Notes: generated by a model from the sequence alone, not told the origin. DNA of 7,214 nucleotides from JBPCRW01 sp050996405 (GCA_050996405.1 JBPCRW010000219.1:1-7214), one strand, 5' to 3'; counted from the first letter of the stretch, positions 1 to 7,056 are shown. Numbers and translations are program-made.

Positions 1-2
1 AC

Positions 3-2333
3 GAAGCTCTGCAATACGGCTCGCGCCAGATTTCGCCCGAACATATTCTGCTCGGTTTGATGCGCGGCGACAAAACAATCTCGGCGCGATTTTTTCCGTT
101 CAGGGCGAATCTGACGGTCGAAGCCGTGCGCCGCGAAGTCGAGGAAAGAATTGTTTTGCGCGAGCGAATGCCGCAGTCGGCGGAACTGCATCTCGCGCCG
201 GAAACCAAGCGCGTGCTGGTGTTTGCCAAAGAAGAAAGCGAACGCCTGCAAACGCGCGGCATCGATACCGAACATCTCCTGCTCGGCATGATTCGGGAAG
301 AAAATTCGATTGCGTCGGAAATTCTGGACGGTCACGGACTGCATCTGCAAGCGGTGCGCGAAGACGCGGCGCGCATTGCCGGTTATCCGAAATTTTTCGC
401 GCTCGAACAATTGAAAAAAGAAACGCCGCACCTCTCGGAATTCACCAGAGATTTAACCAACGATGCCGCGACCGGAAAACTCGACCCGCTCGTCGGACGC
501 GAAAAGGAAGTTGAAAGAATCATCGAAATTCTTTGCCGCCGAACGAAAAATAATCCGGTGTTAATCGGCGAATCGGGCGTTGGCAAAACGGCGATTGTCG
601 AAGGCTTGGCGCAGAGAATCGTTGACGGAAACGTGCCGACGTTTCTGGAAAACAAACGGATTTTGTCACTCGATTTGTCCTTAGTCGTCGCGGGAACAAA
701 ATATCGCGGGCAGTTTGAAGAACGTCTCAAACAAATAATGAAGGAACTCGCCGAACACAAGCAATACATCGTGTTTATTGACGAACTTCATACGCTCGTC
801 GGCGCAGGTTCGGCAGAAGGTTCGCTCGACGCGGCAAATATTTTAAAACCCGCATTGTCACGCGGCGAAATTCAATGTATTGGCGCGACCACGCCGCACG
901 AATTTCGGCGTTCGATTGAAAAAGACCGCGCTTTGGAAAGACGTTTTCAACCCGTTAAAATCGCGCCGCCGAATGAAGAAGACGCGCTGAAAATTGTCGA
1001 AGGAATCGCCGAACGCTATGAGGCGTTTCATCAAATTCGTTATTCAAAAGACGCGCTTCACGCGGCAGTTTATCAAACAAATCGTTATATTCCAGACCGT
1101 TTTTTGCCCGACAAAGCGATTGATGTTTTGGACGAAGCGGGCGCGAAAGCAAAACTCCGATTTCAATCCGAAGCCGAACCGTCGTGGCGCGAAACGGTCA
1201 ACAACTGGAAACGCTCGGCAACGGACGAAGAAAAAGTTTTCAACCTCGAATTCGGAGATTTTAAAGATTCTTTCTTTGCCGTCGAAGTAACGAAAGCGGA
1301 TGTCGAAGAAGTTGTCGCGCGTTGGACTGGAATTCCCGTCGCGCAGGTCAAACAGGAAGAAGCGCAAAAACTTCTGCAAATCGAAGCGGAATTGCATCGC
1401 CGCATCGTTTCGCAACGCGCGGCAATTTCCGCGCTGGCGAGAGCAATCAGGCGTTCACGCGCCGGTTTGAAAAATCCGAACAAGCCGGTCGGTTCGTTTC
1501 TTTTTCTTGGCGCGACCGGAGTCGGCAAAACTGAAGTCGCGCGAAGTTTAGCGGAATTTCTGTTCGGTTCGGAACGCGCTCTCGTCCGATTTGATATGTC
1601 GGAATTTATGGAAAAACACGCGGTCGCCAAATTTATCGGCTCGCCGCCCGGATACGTCGGACACGAAGAAGGCGGGCAATTAACCGAAAAATTGCGCCGC
1701 GCTCCGTATTCGGTCGTGCTGTTCGACGAAATCGAAAAGGCGCATCCCGATTTATTCAATATTCTGCTGCAAGTTTTTGAAGACGGCGTTTTGACCGACG
1801 CGCAGGGGAACGCGGTTGACTGCAAAAATGCGATTTTTATTATGACTTCAAACATCGGCGCGCGGCTGATTCAAAAACGCGGCGCGCTTGGGTTTCAGGC
1901 AAATTCTGAAATTTCCCGCGAAAAAACGGAAGAACAGATTTTGGCGGAAGTCAGAAAAACTTTCGCGCCGGAATTTATCAACCGGCTCGACGAAATAATT
2001 ATTTTCGATGAACTGACGAGCGCGGACTTACTGCAAATTATTGATTTACAGGTTCAAAAATTGAACGATATTCTTGAGCCGCGCGCTTTGCAAATTTGTT
2101 TGACCGATGAAGCGAAAAAATGGCTGATTGAAAAAACCTGCGCCGATAGAAATTACGGCGCGCGCCCTTTGAAACGCGCTTTACAGAAATATGTCGAGGA
2201 CGAGCTTTCCGAAGCACTTATTCAAGGCGAATTGACGGGCGAAAATTTAGTCGAAGTTTATTGCGGCGACGGAAAATTAAAATATCGTCCGGTTGCTTTA
2301 GTAAAATCCGAAGACGCGCTTTTAATCAAATAA
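3..2333 (+). CDS. clpC: ClpC-type AAA+ unfoldase, Clp protease ATPase subunit (5' partial)
   Basis: This is a Hsp100 ring ATPase expected to unfold proteins in the cytoplasm and feed them to ClpP. The frame is open from base 3, and the first residues (EALQYGSRQISPEHILLGLM) already lie in the Clp N-domain, so the true start is upstream; about 20 residues are missing by comparison with Bacillus ClpC from memory. A second N-repeat follows near 201-330. D1 has Walker A GESGVGKT (567-590), Walker B VFIDE (771-785) and the arginine-finger region ALERRF (930-947). D2 has Walker A GATGVGKT (1509-1532, Ala in place of the usual Pro), Walker B VVLFDE (1713-1730), sensor 1 MTSNIGA and sensor 2 GARPLKRA. 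An LGF tripeptide follows sensor 1, where ClpP-docking loops sit (VGF in ClpC, IGF in ClpX). The middle region is short (about 1161-1280) with no long coiled coil, which argues against ClpB. ClpA is less likely because the D2 sequence reads like ClpC. It ends with TAA, 8 bases before a palindrome. Confidence 0.88.
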   Translation, partial: EALQYGSRQISPEHILLGLMRGDKTISARFFPFRANLTVEAVRREVEERIVLRERMPQSAELHLAPETKRVLVFAKEESERLQTRGIDTEHLLLGMIREENSIASEILDGHGLHLQAVREDAARIAGYPKFFALEQLKKETPHLSEFTRDLTNDAATGKLDPLVGREKEVERIIEILCRRTKNNPVLIGESGVGKTAIVEGLAQRIVDGNVPTFLENKRILSLDLSLVVAGTKYRGQFEERLKQIMKELAEHKQYIVFIDELHTLVGAGSAEGSLDAANILKPALSRGEIQCIGATTPHEFRRSIEKDRALERRFQPVKIAPPNEEDALKIVEGIAERYEAFHQIRYSKDALHAAVYQTNRYIPDRFLPDKAIDVLDEAGAKAKLRFQSEAEPSWRETVNNWKRSATDEEKVFNLEFGDFKDSFFAVEVTKADVEEVVARWTGIPVAQVKQEEAQKLLQIEAELHRRIVSQRAAISALARAIRRSRAGLKNPNKPVGSFLFLGATGVGKTEVARSLAEFLFGSERALVRFDMSEFMEKHAVAKFIGSPPGYVGHEEGGQLTEKLRRAPYSVVLFDEIEKAHPDLFNILLQVFEDGVLTDAQGNAVDCKNAIFIMTSNIGARLIQKRGALGFQANSEISREKTEEQILAEVRKTFAPEFINRLDEIIIFDELTSADLLQIIDLQVQKLNDILEPRALQICLTDEAKKWLIEKTCADRNYGARPLKRALQKYVEDELSEALIQGELTGENLVEVYCGDGKLKYRPVALVKSEDALLIK

Positions 2334-2340
2334 GAAATAG

Positions 2341-2426
2341 GACGCGGATGAACGCTGATTTAAAGGATTCGCGCGGGTTTTTGAAATAATCCGCGCGAAT
2401 CCGCTAAATCCGTGTTTGTCCGCGTC
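2341..2426. repeat. Long imperfect palindrome after clpC (REP/MITE-like, possible terminator)
   Basis: Two 36-base arms (2341-2376 and 2391-2426) are inverted copies with 6 mismatches, separated by a 14-base loop. The outer 8 bases (GACGCGGA) and the inner 13 bases (GGATTCGCGCGG and one flanking base) match perfectly. The arms are built from degenerate GCGGAT-like units about 9-10 bases apart. From general knowledge, palindromes rich in ATCCGCG/CGCGGAT recur as dispersed intergenic elements in many bacterial genomes. A pyrimidine-rich tract with TTTTT follows at 2431-2442, so a transcript could fold into a strong hairpin and end here. The terminator role is inference; there is no immediate uninterrupted U-run. 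Confidence 0.8.
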
Positions 2427-2463
2427 TTATTCTCTCTTTTTGAAATTTCCGGCACAATGTGTT

Positions 2464-2492
2464 TTCGCTTTTTTCAGGTTTGACTGTATAAT
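2464..2492 (+). promoter_or_regulatory. Candidate sigma-70-type promoter for the bamA cluster
   Basis: TATAAT at 2487-2492 is a perfect -10 consensus. With a 17-base spacer the -35 would be TTCGCT (2464-2469), matching TTGACA at only three of six positions, so the promoter is weak or uses another sigma or activator. Transcription would start near 2499 and give a leader of about 180 bases. The nearby TTGACT (2480-2485) is too close to this -10 to be its -35. The call rests on one hexamer in AT-rich DNA. Confidence 0.35.
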
Positions 2493-2512
2493 TCGTAAAT
2501 TTGCAGGGACGA

Positions 2513-2558
2513 GTCGCCAAAAGGCAACCCGCATAATGCGAGGCGAATCAAAGTTCGC
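2513..2558 (+). promoter_or_regulatory. Candidate structured 5' leader upstream of bamA
   Basis: Three short inverted repeats lie in a row. GTCGCC/GGCAAC (2513-2528, AAAA loop) has one A-C mismatch. CGCA/TGCG (2530-2540) has a three-base loop. GCGAA/TTCGC (2543-2558, TCAAAG loop) pairs perfectly. They fall inside the leader expected from the TATAAT box at 2487. The segment AAAAGGCAACCC...AGGCGAATCAAAG loosely recalls the conserved core of the c-di-GMP-I (GEMM) riboswitch, but key core bases differ, so I do not call it one. Each stem is short and could occur by chance. Confidence 0.27.
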
Positions 2559-2664
2559 GTAAAAACCCAACGCAGAAATACCCGCTATTATAGAGCAGAA
2601 TAAAGTTTAAATTTGAGGCATTAATACAACGGTTTTTTCAAGCCGCAAATTTAGCAGTAATTAT

Positions 2665-2670
2665 AAGGAA
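2665..2670 (+). promoter_or_regulatory. bamA ribosome-binding site
   Basis: AAGGAA sits 8 bases before the ATG at 2679. This is good Shine-Dalgarno spacing and supports that start, which also places a signal peptide at the N-terminus. It contrasts with fabZ and lpxA downstream, which have no such site. Confidence 0.7.
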
Positions 2671-2678
2671 ACGGATTT

Positions 2679-5600
2679 ATGCAATTTTTTCGCGCTTTCG
2701 GGCTTGTTTTATTGAGTTTGATTTTTTTTGCTTCACACGCTGAAGCCAGGACGGACGATAAGAATAAAAATACTGCGGCAAAACCGGCGGCTGTTAAACA
2801 ACAGCAGTTGGTTGAAGACGTTAGATTTGAAGGCAATCGCCGTTTGCGCGGCGACGATTTGCTTTACTACGTCAAAACCAGAAAGGGCGATGTTTATAGT
2901 CCGGCGCAGCTTGAACTCGATTTGAAATCTCTTCTATCGCTCGATTTTTTCGATAAAGTTGAAAGTAAAGTTTTGACCGAAGAAGGCGAACGCGGAGTCA
3001 AAGTGATTTTTCACGTCAAGGAATTGCCGGTTATCCGCGATTTACAGTTTAAAGGTTTGAAAGCCGTGCCGGAATCCGATGTTTTAAAAGCCTTCCGCGA
3101 GCAGCGCGTCAAAGTCTCAAAGGAATCGGTTTTTAATCCCGTCAATGCTCAAAGAGGCGCGCGTGTTATCCGCGAACTGCTCGCGTCGAAAGGCTATCCG
3201 AACGCGACCGTGACATTCGCATCCGAAGAAGTTTCGGCGACTTCGACCGCGATTACTTATAACATTGACCAGGGAAATCGCTCGCGGATTGTCGATATTG
3301 AATTTGAAGGGCTAAAACATTTCAAAAGCAGCGAACTGCGCGACCAGCTTCAATACGTTAAAGAAACCGGATTGATTTCCCGTTTCAAAGGCACAGACAT
3401 CTTAGACCTTCGCAAATTGCAGGCTGACCTGCAAAGAAACGTGCGGCAATACATGTTTTCAAAAGGATATTTTCAGGCGCAAATCGGCGACCCGCAGGTT
3501 GTCGGGCTTGGTTATAAACGCACCGGCTTTGTCCCTTTGCCGCTGCCGCTGGTTTCGTCAAAAGACGACACGCTGAAAGTTATTATTCCGGTCACGGAAG
3601 GAAAAATTTTCCGCGCCGGAGATGTCAAGATTGAAGGCAATTCGATTTTTTCGGAACAGGTGATTTTAAACGCCGTCGGTTTGAAAAAAGGCGAAATCGT
3701 TGACGGAAAACGTCTTCAGGAAGCACTTTACGGCGATGAAAGTTCATATTCATTGAAAAAGGCTTACGGCGGGCAGGGTTTTATTCAGTTTGAAGCCGAC
3801 CTCGAACCGACTTTTAAAGATAATCCGGCGAATCCGAATGAAGGAATCGTCGATGTCAATATCAACATTGACGAAGGCAAACAATTTCGCCTGCATCGGC
3901 TGGAATTTTCCGGCAACACATTTACGCGCGATAAAATTCTGCGCCGCGAAGTTCTGGTCAACGAAGGCGATATTTACAATCAGAATTATGTTGATATTTC
4001 CGTTCAGCGGCTTAACCAACTTGGTTTCTTTGACCCGATTGACAAAGATAAAGATGTGACCATTCGCCCTGACGAAGAAAACGGCGATGTCGATTTGACC
4101 GTCGCCGTCAAGGAAAAAGGCAGGCAGCAGATTTCCTTTAACGGCGGAATTTCCGGCATCGGCGGAACGTCGTTTGGTTTGCAGTATTCGACCAACAATC
4201 TTTTGGGGCGCGGCGAAGTTGTTTCATTTAATGCCAGTATCGGAAACCGCGTGACGGATTTTGAAGTGTCGTTTCAAGAACCGTATTTCCGCAATCGCCC
4301 GATTCAGGTCGGTGCCAGCTTGATTCTCCAGCGATATAAATTCTTCGGCGAAGGAACGTCGCTGACGCAAAACGCCGACGCGATAAATAATCTGATAAAT
4401 TCAAATTTCGGAACGGTCGCCATTAACGACAACAATCTTTTCACGCAAAATACCTACGGCGGTTCGCTTTTTGCGACCGCGCCGCTCTCGGAATTGTTTT
4501 TCAAAAAACGACGCTTCACGCAATTTTCGCGGCTTGGATTAACGTATCAATTCACGGCGACGACCATTAAAAACCCGCCGGTTAATGAAAGCGGCGACCC
4601 AACAAAAGTAATTCCGATTGTTTTCGCGCAGCCGAATATTATCACCAGCCGCATCACGCCGACGTTCGTTTATGACACGCGGCAGCCCGCGCCGAACGGA
4701 ATTGACACGCTGAGCGGAACGCAGTTATCGATAAGTTTGGGGCTTGCCGGATTAGGCGGCGATGTCAGAACGTATTCGCCCGGCGTTTCTTACACGCATT
4801 TTACTCCGATGAGACGCAAGCGGTCGAAAAATCCCGAAGTTTTCGGATTCAGAATTCTGGCAAATACGACCGGAGCTTTCGCGCAGACCAGTAAAATCGC
4901 CAACGCTAATTCGCTTTCCTTTGTCAGCGGAGTTCCTTTTTACGAACGTTATTTTCTGGGAAGCGAAAATGATATTCGCGGTTATGACAGCCGCGCAATT
5001 GGTCCGATTGCTCCGCTTGACGGCTATATCACGACCAAAAACGTGGTAGCGGCGACCAGTCCGACCGACCTGAATCCGACTGCGGCAACCAACTTAAATG
5101 CTGACCAGTCAGCTTTGCTGACGCATCTCGGAACATTTACCGGCGACACCGGCGCGAACCCGCTGCAAACGACCAGAACGTATCAGATTATCGGCGGCGA
5201 CACGCAGCTTTTGGGAAATTTTGAATACCGGATTCCGATTTTTGGACCCGCCAGCATCGCGGCTTTTGCCGACATCGGAACGGTTTTCAATCTTCGGAAA
5301 GGCGGCGTTCAGCAAATCAACAGCGCATTTTTGCCCGACCAGCCTTTCCTGGGCGGAAGCTCAATCGGCAATCTGCTGTTTTTCAGTCAGAAGAATCCGT
5401 ATCAGCAGGATGTTCTCGGCGGATTTTTAGTTGACGCGAGCGGAAATTTGGTGACGAAAACAAATTATCTCTCCGCTTACTGCAACAACGACCCGACGAT
5501 GTGCGCGCCGCCGCCCGACGGAACATTTACATCGGTTTATCTGCGCGGTCAGGCGCAAACCAACACGCGAATCAGAGTCGATGAAAGTGTTTTTTCACAG

Positions 5601-5786
5601 TTCAAAGATTTTCGTTCGAGCGTCGGGCTTGAATTCAGAGTTCAAGTTCCAATCGTTAATGTCCCGTTCCGCCTGATTTACTATTACAATCCGAATGCTA
5701 AAATCGGAATTACAAACGAAGCACCCGGTTTATTTTTACCCGGAAAAAGAACGGGTTTCCGCTTTTCCGTCGGCAGAACATTTTAA
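2679..5786 (+). CDS. bamA: Outer-membrane protein assembly factor BamA (1035 aa)
   Basis: This is the central Omp85 subunit of the BAM complex, which folds and inserts beta-barrel proteins into the outer membrane. Residues 1-23 are a signal peptide ending near SHAEA. A Lys/Ala/Gln-rich linker precedes five POTRA domains at about 44-118, 118-204, 204-311, 311-405 and 405-480, each with a typical start such as VEDVRFEGN, VKIEGN or HRLEFSGNTF. The barrel covers about 484-1035. It includes QEPYF (533-537), the loop-6 motif IRGYD (766-770, equivalent to VRGF) and the C-terminal beta-signal ending in Phe (GRTF). E. coli BamA has 810 residues; the excess is mostly in the barrel loops, mainly about 775-836 and 873-976. 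The only two cysteines (935 and 942) lie in the second of these. Skp follows after a 115-base gap. A TamA-type paralogue is less likely given five POTRAs and the neighbours. Confidence 0.96.
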   Translation: MQFFRAFGLVLLSLIFFASHAEARTDDKNKNTAAKPAAVKQQQLVEDVRFEGNRRLRGDDLLYYVKTRKGDVYSPAQLELDLKSLLSLDFFDKVESKVLTEEGERGVKVIFHVKELPVIRDLQFKGLKAVPESDVLKAFREQRVKVSKESVFNPVNAQRGARVIRELLASKGYPNATVTFASEEVSATSTAITYNIDQGNRSRIVDIEFEGLKHFKSSELRDQLQYVKETGLISRFKGTDILDLRKLQADLQRNVRQYMFSKGYFQAQIGDPQVVGLGYKRTGFVPLPLPLVSSKDDTLKVIIPVTEGKIFRAGDVKIEGNSIFSEQVILNAVGLKKGEIVDGKRLQEALYGDESSYSLKKAYGGQGFIQFEADLEPTFKDNPANPNEGIVDVNINIDEGKQFRLHRLEFSGNTFTRDKILRREVLVNEGDIYNQNYVDISVQRLNQLGFFDPIDKDKDVTIRPDEENGDVDLTVAVKEKGRQQISFNGGISGIGGTSFGLQYSTNNLLGRGEVVSFNASIGNRVTDFEVSFQEPYFRNRPIQVGASLILQRYKFFGEGTSLTQNADAINNLINSNFGTVAINDNNLFTQNTYGGSLFATAPLSELFFKKRRFTQFSRLGLTYQFTATTIKNPPVNESGDPTKVIPIVFAQPNIITSRITPTFVYDTRQPAPNGIDTLSGTQLSISLGLAGLGGDVRTYSPGVSYTHFTPMRRKRSKNPEVFGFRILANTTGAFAQTSKIANANSLSFVSGVPFYERYFLGSENDIRGYDSRAIGPIAPLDGYITTKNVVAATSPTDLNPTAATNLNADQSALLTHLGTFTGDTGANPLQTTRTYQIIGGDTQLLGNFEYRIPIFGPASIAAFADIGTVFNLRKGGVQQINSAFLPDQPFLGGSSIGNLLFFSQKNPYQQDVLGGFLVDASGNLVTKTNYLSAYCNNDPTMCAPPPDGTFTSVYLRGQAQTNTRIRVDESVFSQFKDFRSSVGLEFRVQVPIVNVPFRLIYYYNPNAKIGITNEAPGLFLPGKRTGFRFSVGRTF

Positions 5787-5881
5787 TTTGTCCGAATAAA
5801 AAATGTCGGGCAACAATTTTGATAAAAAACGTTTCAAATGGTATCAATTCAGAAATAAATTTGGCGAAGCCAGTTTAAGCT

Positions 5882-5888
5882 TAAGGAG
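5882..5888 (+). promoter_or_regulatory. skp ribosome-binding site deciding the start
   Basis: TAAGGAG lies 13 bases upstream of the ATG at 5902. The spacing is long, but it is the only strong Shine-Dalgarno sequence in the spacer. The earlier in-frame ATG at 5803 has only A-rich sequence before it. The site overlaps a 10-base palindrome TTAAGCTTAA (5875-5884), which may be chance. Confidence 0.6.
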
Positions 5889-5901
5889 TATTACAAACAT
5901 T

Positions 5902-6519
5902 ATGACTACATTTCGTTTAATTACGGTCGCTTTCTTTTTGACGGCAATCTTCGCAGTTTCGGCTTTCGCCCAAGCCGCGCAGCCTGCCGCTTCCGGCAAA
6001 ATCGTTTATATCAATGTCGGCGCGTTTGACGACGACAAAGGCGCGGGCATTACCAAATATGTAACGGCGATGAACGCTCTGACAAAAGAGTTTCAACCTA
6101 CGCAGACTAATCTGGACTCGATGGTAGCCAAATATACGGCGTTAGGCAACGAAATTAAAGTTTTGCAGGATAATGCCACCAGAAATCCGAACGTGCCGAT
6201 TGACCAGAAATCGGCGCAAGCCAAAGTCGAGCAATATCAGCAAATGGAACGCGATATTAAATTCCAGCAGGAAGATGCCAAGGCAAAATATCAAAGCCGT
6301 TACAGCGTCGTCGTCGGACCGATTATGCAGGACATTATGAAATCATTGCAGGATTTCGCCAAGCAGAAAAATTATTCGATGATTCTCGACGCGGCAAAAC
6401 TCGACGAAGCCGGAATTATTCTCGCCGTCGGCAACGACAACGCGGACGTGACAAAAGATTTTATTACCTTTTATAATTCGCGCCCCGCCGGAACGGCGAC
6501 GACCGCGACACCTAGATAA
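5902..6519 (+). CDS. skp: Periplasmic chaperone Skp/OmpH family (205 aa)
   Basis: Skp-family proteins form trimers that hold unfolded outer-membrane proteins in the periplasm and deliver them to the BAM complex, in keeping with bamA just upstream. Residues 1-23 are a signal peptide (basic MTTFR, a hydrophobic core, then VSAFA-QA). KIVYINVGAF (33-42) is the first strand of the OmpH fold. About 50-155 is a charged, Gln-rich helical stretch, as in the tentacle arms. NYSMILDAAKLDEAGIILAV (157-176) then returns to the head domain, followed by DVTKDFITFYN, matching the family's DIT...VI...N ending. A Thr/Ala-rich tail follows. Length is slightly above the usual 160-180. The frame is open back to an ATG at 5803, but that start would bury the signal peptide behind 33 residues and lacks a ribosome-binding site, so I place the start at 5902. 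Confidence 0.9.
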   Translation: MTTFRLITVAFFLTAIFAVSAFAQAAQPAASGKIVYINVGAFDDDKGAGITKYVTAMNALTKEFQPTQTNLDSMVAKYTALGNEIKVLQDNATRNPNVPIDQKSAQAKVEQYQQMERDIKFQQEDAKAKYQSRYSVVVGPIMQDIMKSLQDFAKQKNYSMILDAAKLDEAGIILAVGNDNADVTKDFITFYNSRPAGTATTATPR

Positions 6520-6604
6520 AAACAGAAGTCAGAAGTCAGAAGTCAGAAGTCAGAAGTATTCTAAAGACGCTTCTGGCTTCTGGCTTCTGTTTTCTGTATT
6601 CTGC
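6519..6604. repeat. Inverted heptad repeat array between skp and fabZ
   Basis: Five identical CAGAAGT units run head to tail at 6523-6557. After a 12-base spacer come five units of the complementary type at 6570-6604: CTTCTGG twice, CTTCTGT, TTTCTGT and ATTCTGC. The + strand transcript could form a 25-pair stem (6519-6543 with 6569-6593) including three G-U pairs. The array starts right at the skp stop codon and ends 5 bases before the fabZ ATG, filling the entire spacer. It resembles the short tandemly repeated heptamers known from cyanobacteria and some other phyla. It could act as an RNA hairpin, attenuator or stabiliser, or be a selfish repeat. Confidence 0.93.
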
Positions 6605-6609
6605 TTTGT

Positions 6610-7056
6610 ATGACCATTCTCGATTCCGTCGCCATTCAAAAAATTCTGCCGCATCGTTATCCGTTTCTGCTGGTCGATAAAATTATCGAAATCGAGCCGA
6701 AAGTTAAAATCGTCGGCATCAAACAAGTCACCATCAACGAATTTTTTTTCCAGGGACATTTTCCCGAAATTCCCGTGATGCCGGGCGTTTTGATTATCGA
6801 AGCTCTCGCGCAATGCGGCGCGATTCTCGCGCTTCGTGAATTTGCAGACCGCACGAAAAAAATTCCGTTTTTCAGCGGTATCGAAAAGGCGCGCTTTCGC
6901 CGTCCGGTTGTTCCCGGAGACACTCTGACACTCGAAGTAACCGCCCTAAGAATCGGCAGTCGCGTCCAGAAAATGCGCGGCGAAGCAAGAGTTGACGGAC
7001 ATCTCGCGGCAGAAGCCGAAATTATGTCGGTCATCGGCGAAAGAGAAATCAAATAG
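6610..7056 (+). CDS. fabZ: 3-hydroxyacyl-[acyl-carrier-protein] dehydratase FabZ (148 aa)
   Basis: FabZ dehydrates 3-hydroxyacyl-ACP to trans-2-enoyl-ACP in fatty acid elongation, in the cytoplasm. The protein is a single hot-dog fold of normal length. The start MTILDSVAIQKILPHRYPFLLVDKI matches the family N-terminus (ILPHRYPFLLVD at 12-23), which fixes the ATG at 6610. The catalytic motif GHFPEIPVMPG contains His50, and the catalytic Glu64 lies in IIEALAQ, in the usual 14-residue spacing. KARFRRPVVPGD (93-104) is the conserved strand region. FabZ and LpxA share hydroxyacyl-ACP as substrate, which is the accepted reason why these genes cluster. There is no Shine-Dalgarno sequence before the ATG; the upstream bases belong to the heptad array. 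The TAG stop is the first three bases of the next repeat. Confidence 0.97.
   Translation: MTILDSVAIQKILPHRYPFLLVDKIIEIEPKVKIVGIKQVTINEFFFQGHFPEIPVMPGVLIIEALAQCGAILALREFADRTKKIPFFSGIEKARFRRPVVPGDTLTLEVTALRIGSRVQKMRGEARVDGHLAAEAEIMSVIGEREIK

Larger units (their letters stand above)
2427..2678 (+). other. bamA upstream region, no gene seen
   Basis: Together with the palindrome before it, this makes the 345-base spacer between clpC and bamA. I find no credible coding frame and no tRNA. It is more AT-rich than the flanking genes. It holds a TATAAT box at 2487-2492, a GC-containing cluster of short hairpins at 2513-2558, a second weak -10-like TATTAT at 2586-2591, and the bamA ribosome-binding site. 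It is the most likely place for the promoter of the bamA-skp-fabZ-lpxA cluster. Confidence 0.6.

Noticed and set aside
383..769. Minus-strand open frame of 128 codons inside clpC
   Set aside because: Antisense shadow of the D1 ATPase region, with no ribosome-binding site or family resemblance seen.
1163..1855. Long minus-strand open frame of 230 codons inside clpC
   Set aside because: It lies antisense to a strongly conserved AAA+ gene. Its translation is Ser/Arg/Cys-rich without a recognisable domain, as expected of a shadow frame.
3..2333. ClpB disaggregase identity for the first gene
   Set aside because: The long coiled-coil middle domain of ClpB is absent, and an LGF tripeptide typical of ClpP-binding unfoldases is present.
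2480..2485. TTGACT as a -35 box
   Set aside because: It lies only one base from the TATAAT at 2487, and no -10-like hexamer is found 16-18 bases downstream of it.
2519..2560. Firm call of a c-di-GMP-I (GEMM) riboswitch
   Set aside because: The core is altered (GGCAACCC for GGGCAAACC, CGAATCAAAGTT for GACGCAAAGCC), and the second half of the aptamer is not recognisable. Kept only as a candidate structured leader.
5803..5901. Upstream ATG that would extend Skp by 33 residues
   Set aside because: No ribosome-binding site before 5803, and the extension would place the signal peptide internally. The ATG at 5902 has a TAAGGAG and a normal N-terminal signal peptide.
6550..7052. Minus-strand frames opposite fabZ, at 6550-6813 and 6657-7052
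   Set aside because: They are antisense to a gene with intact catalytic residues, and one runs into the heptad repeat. No independent coding evidence.
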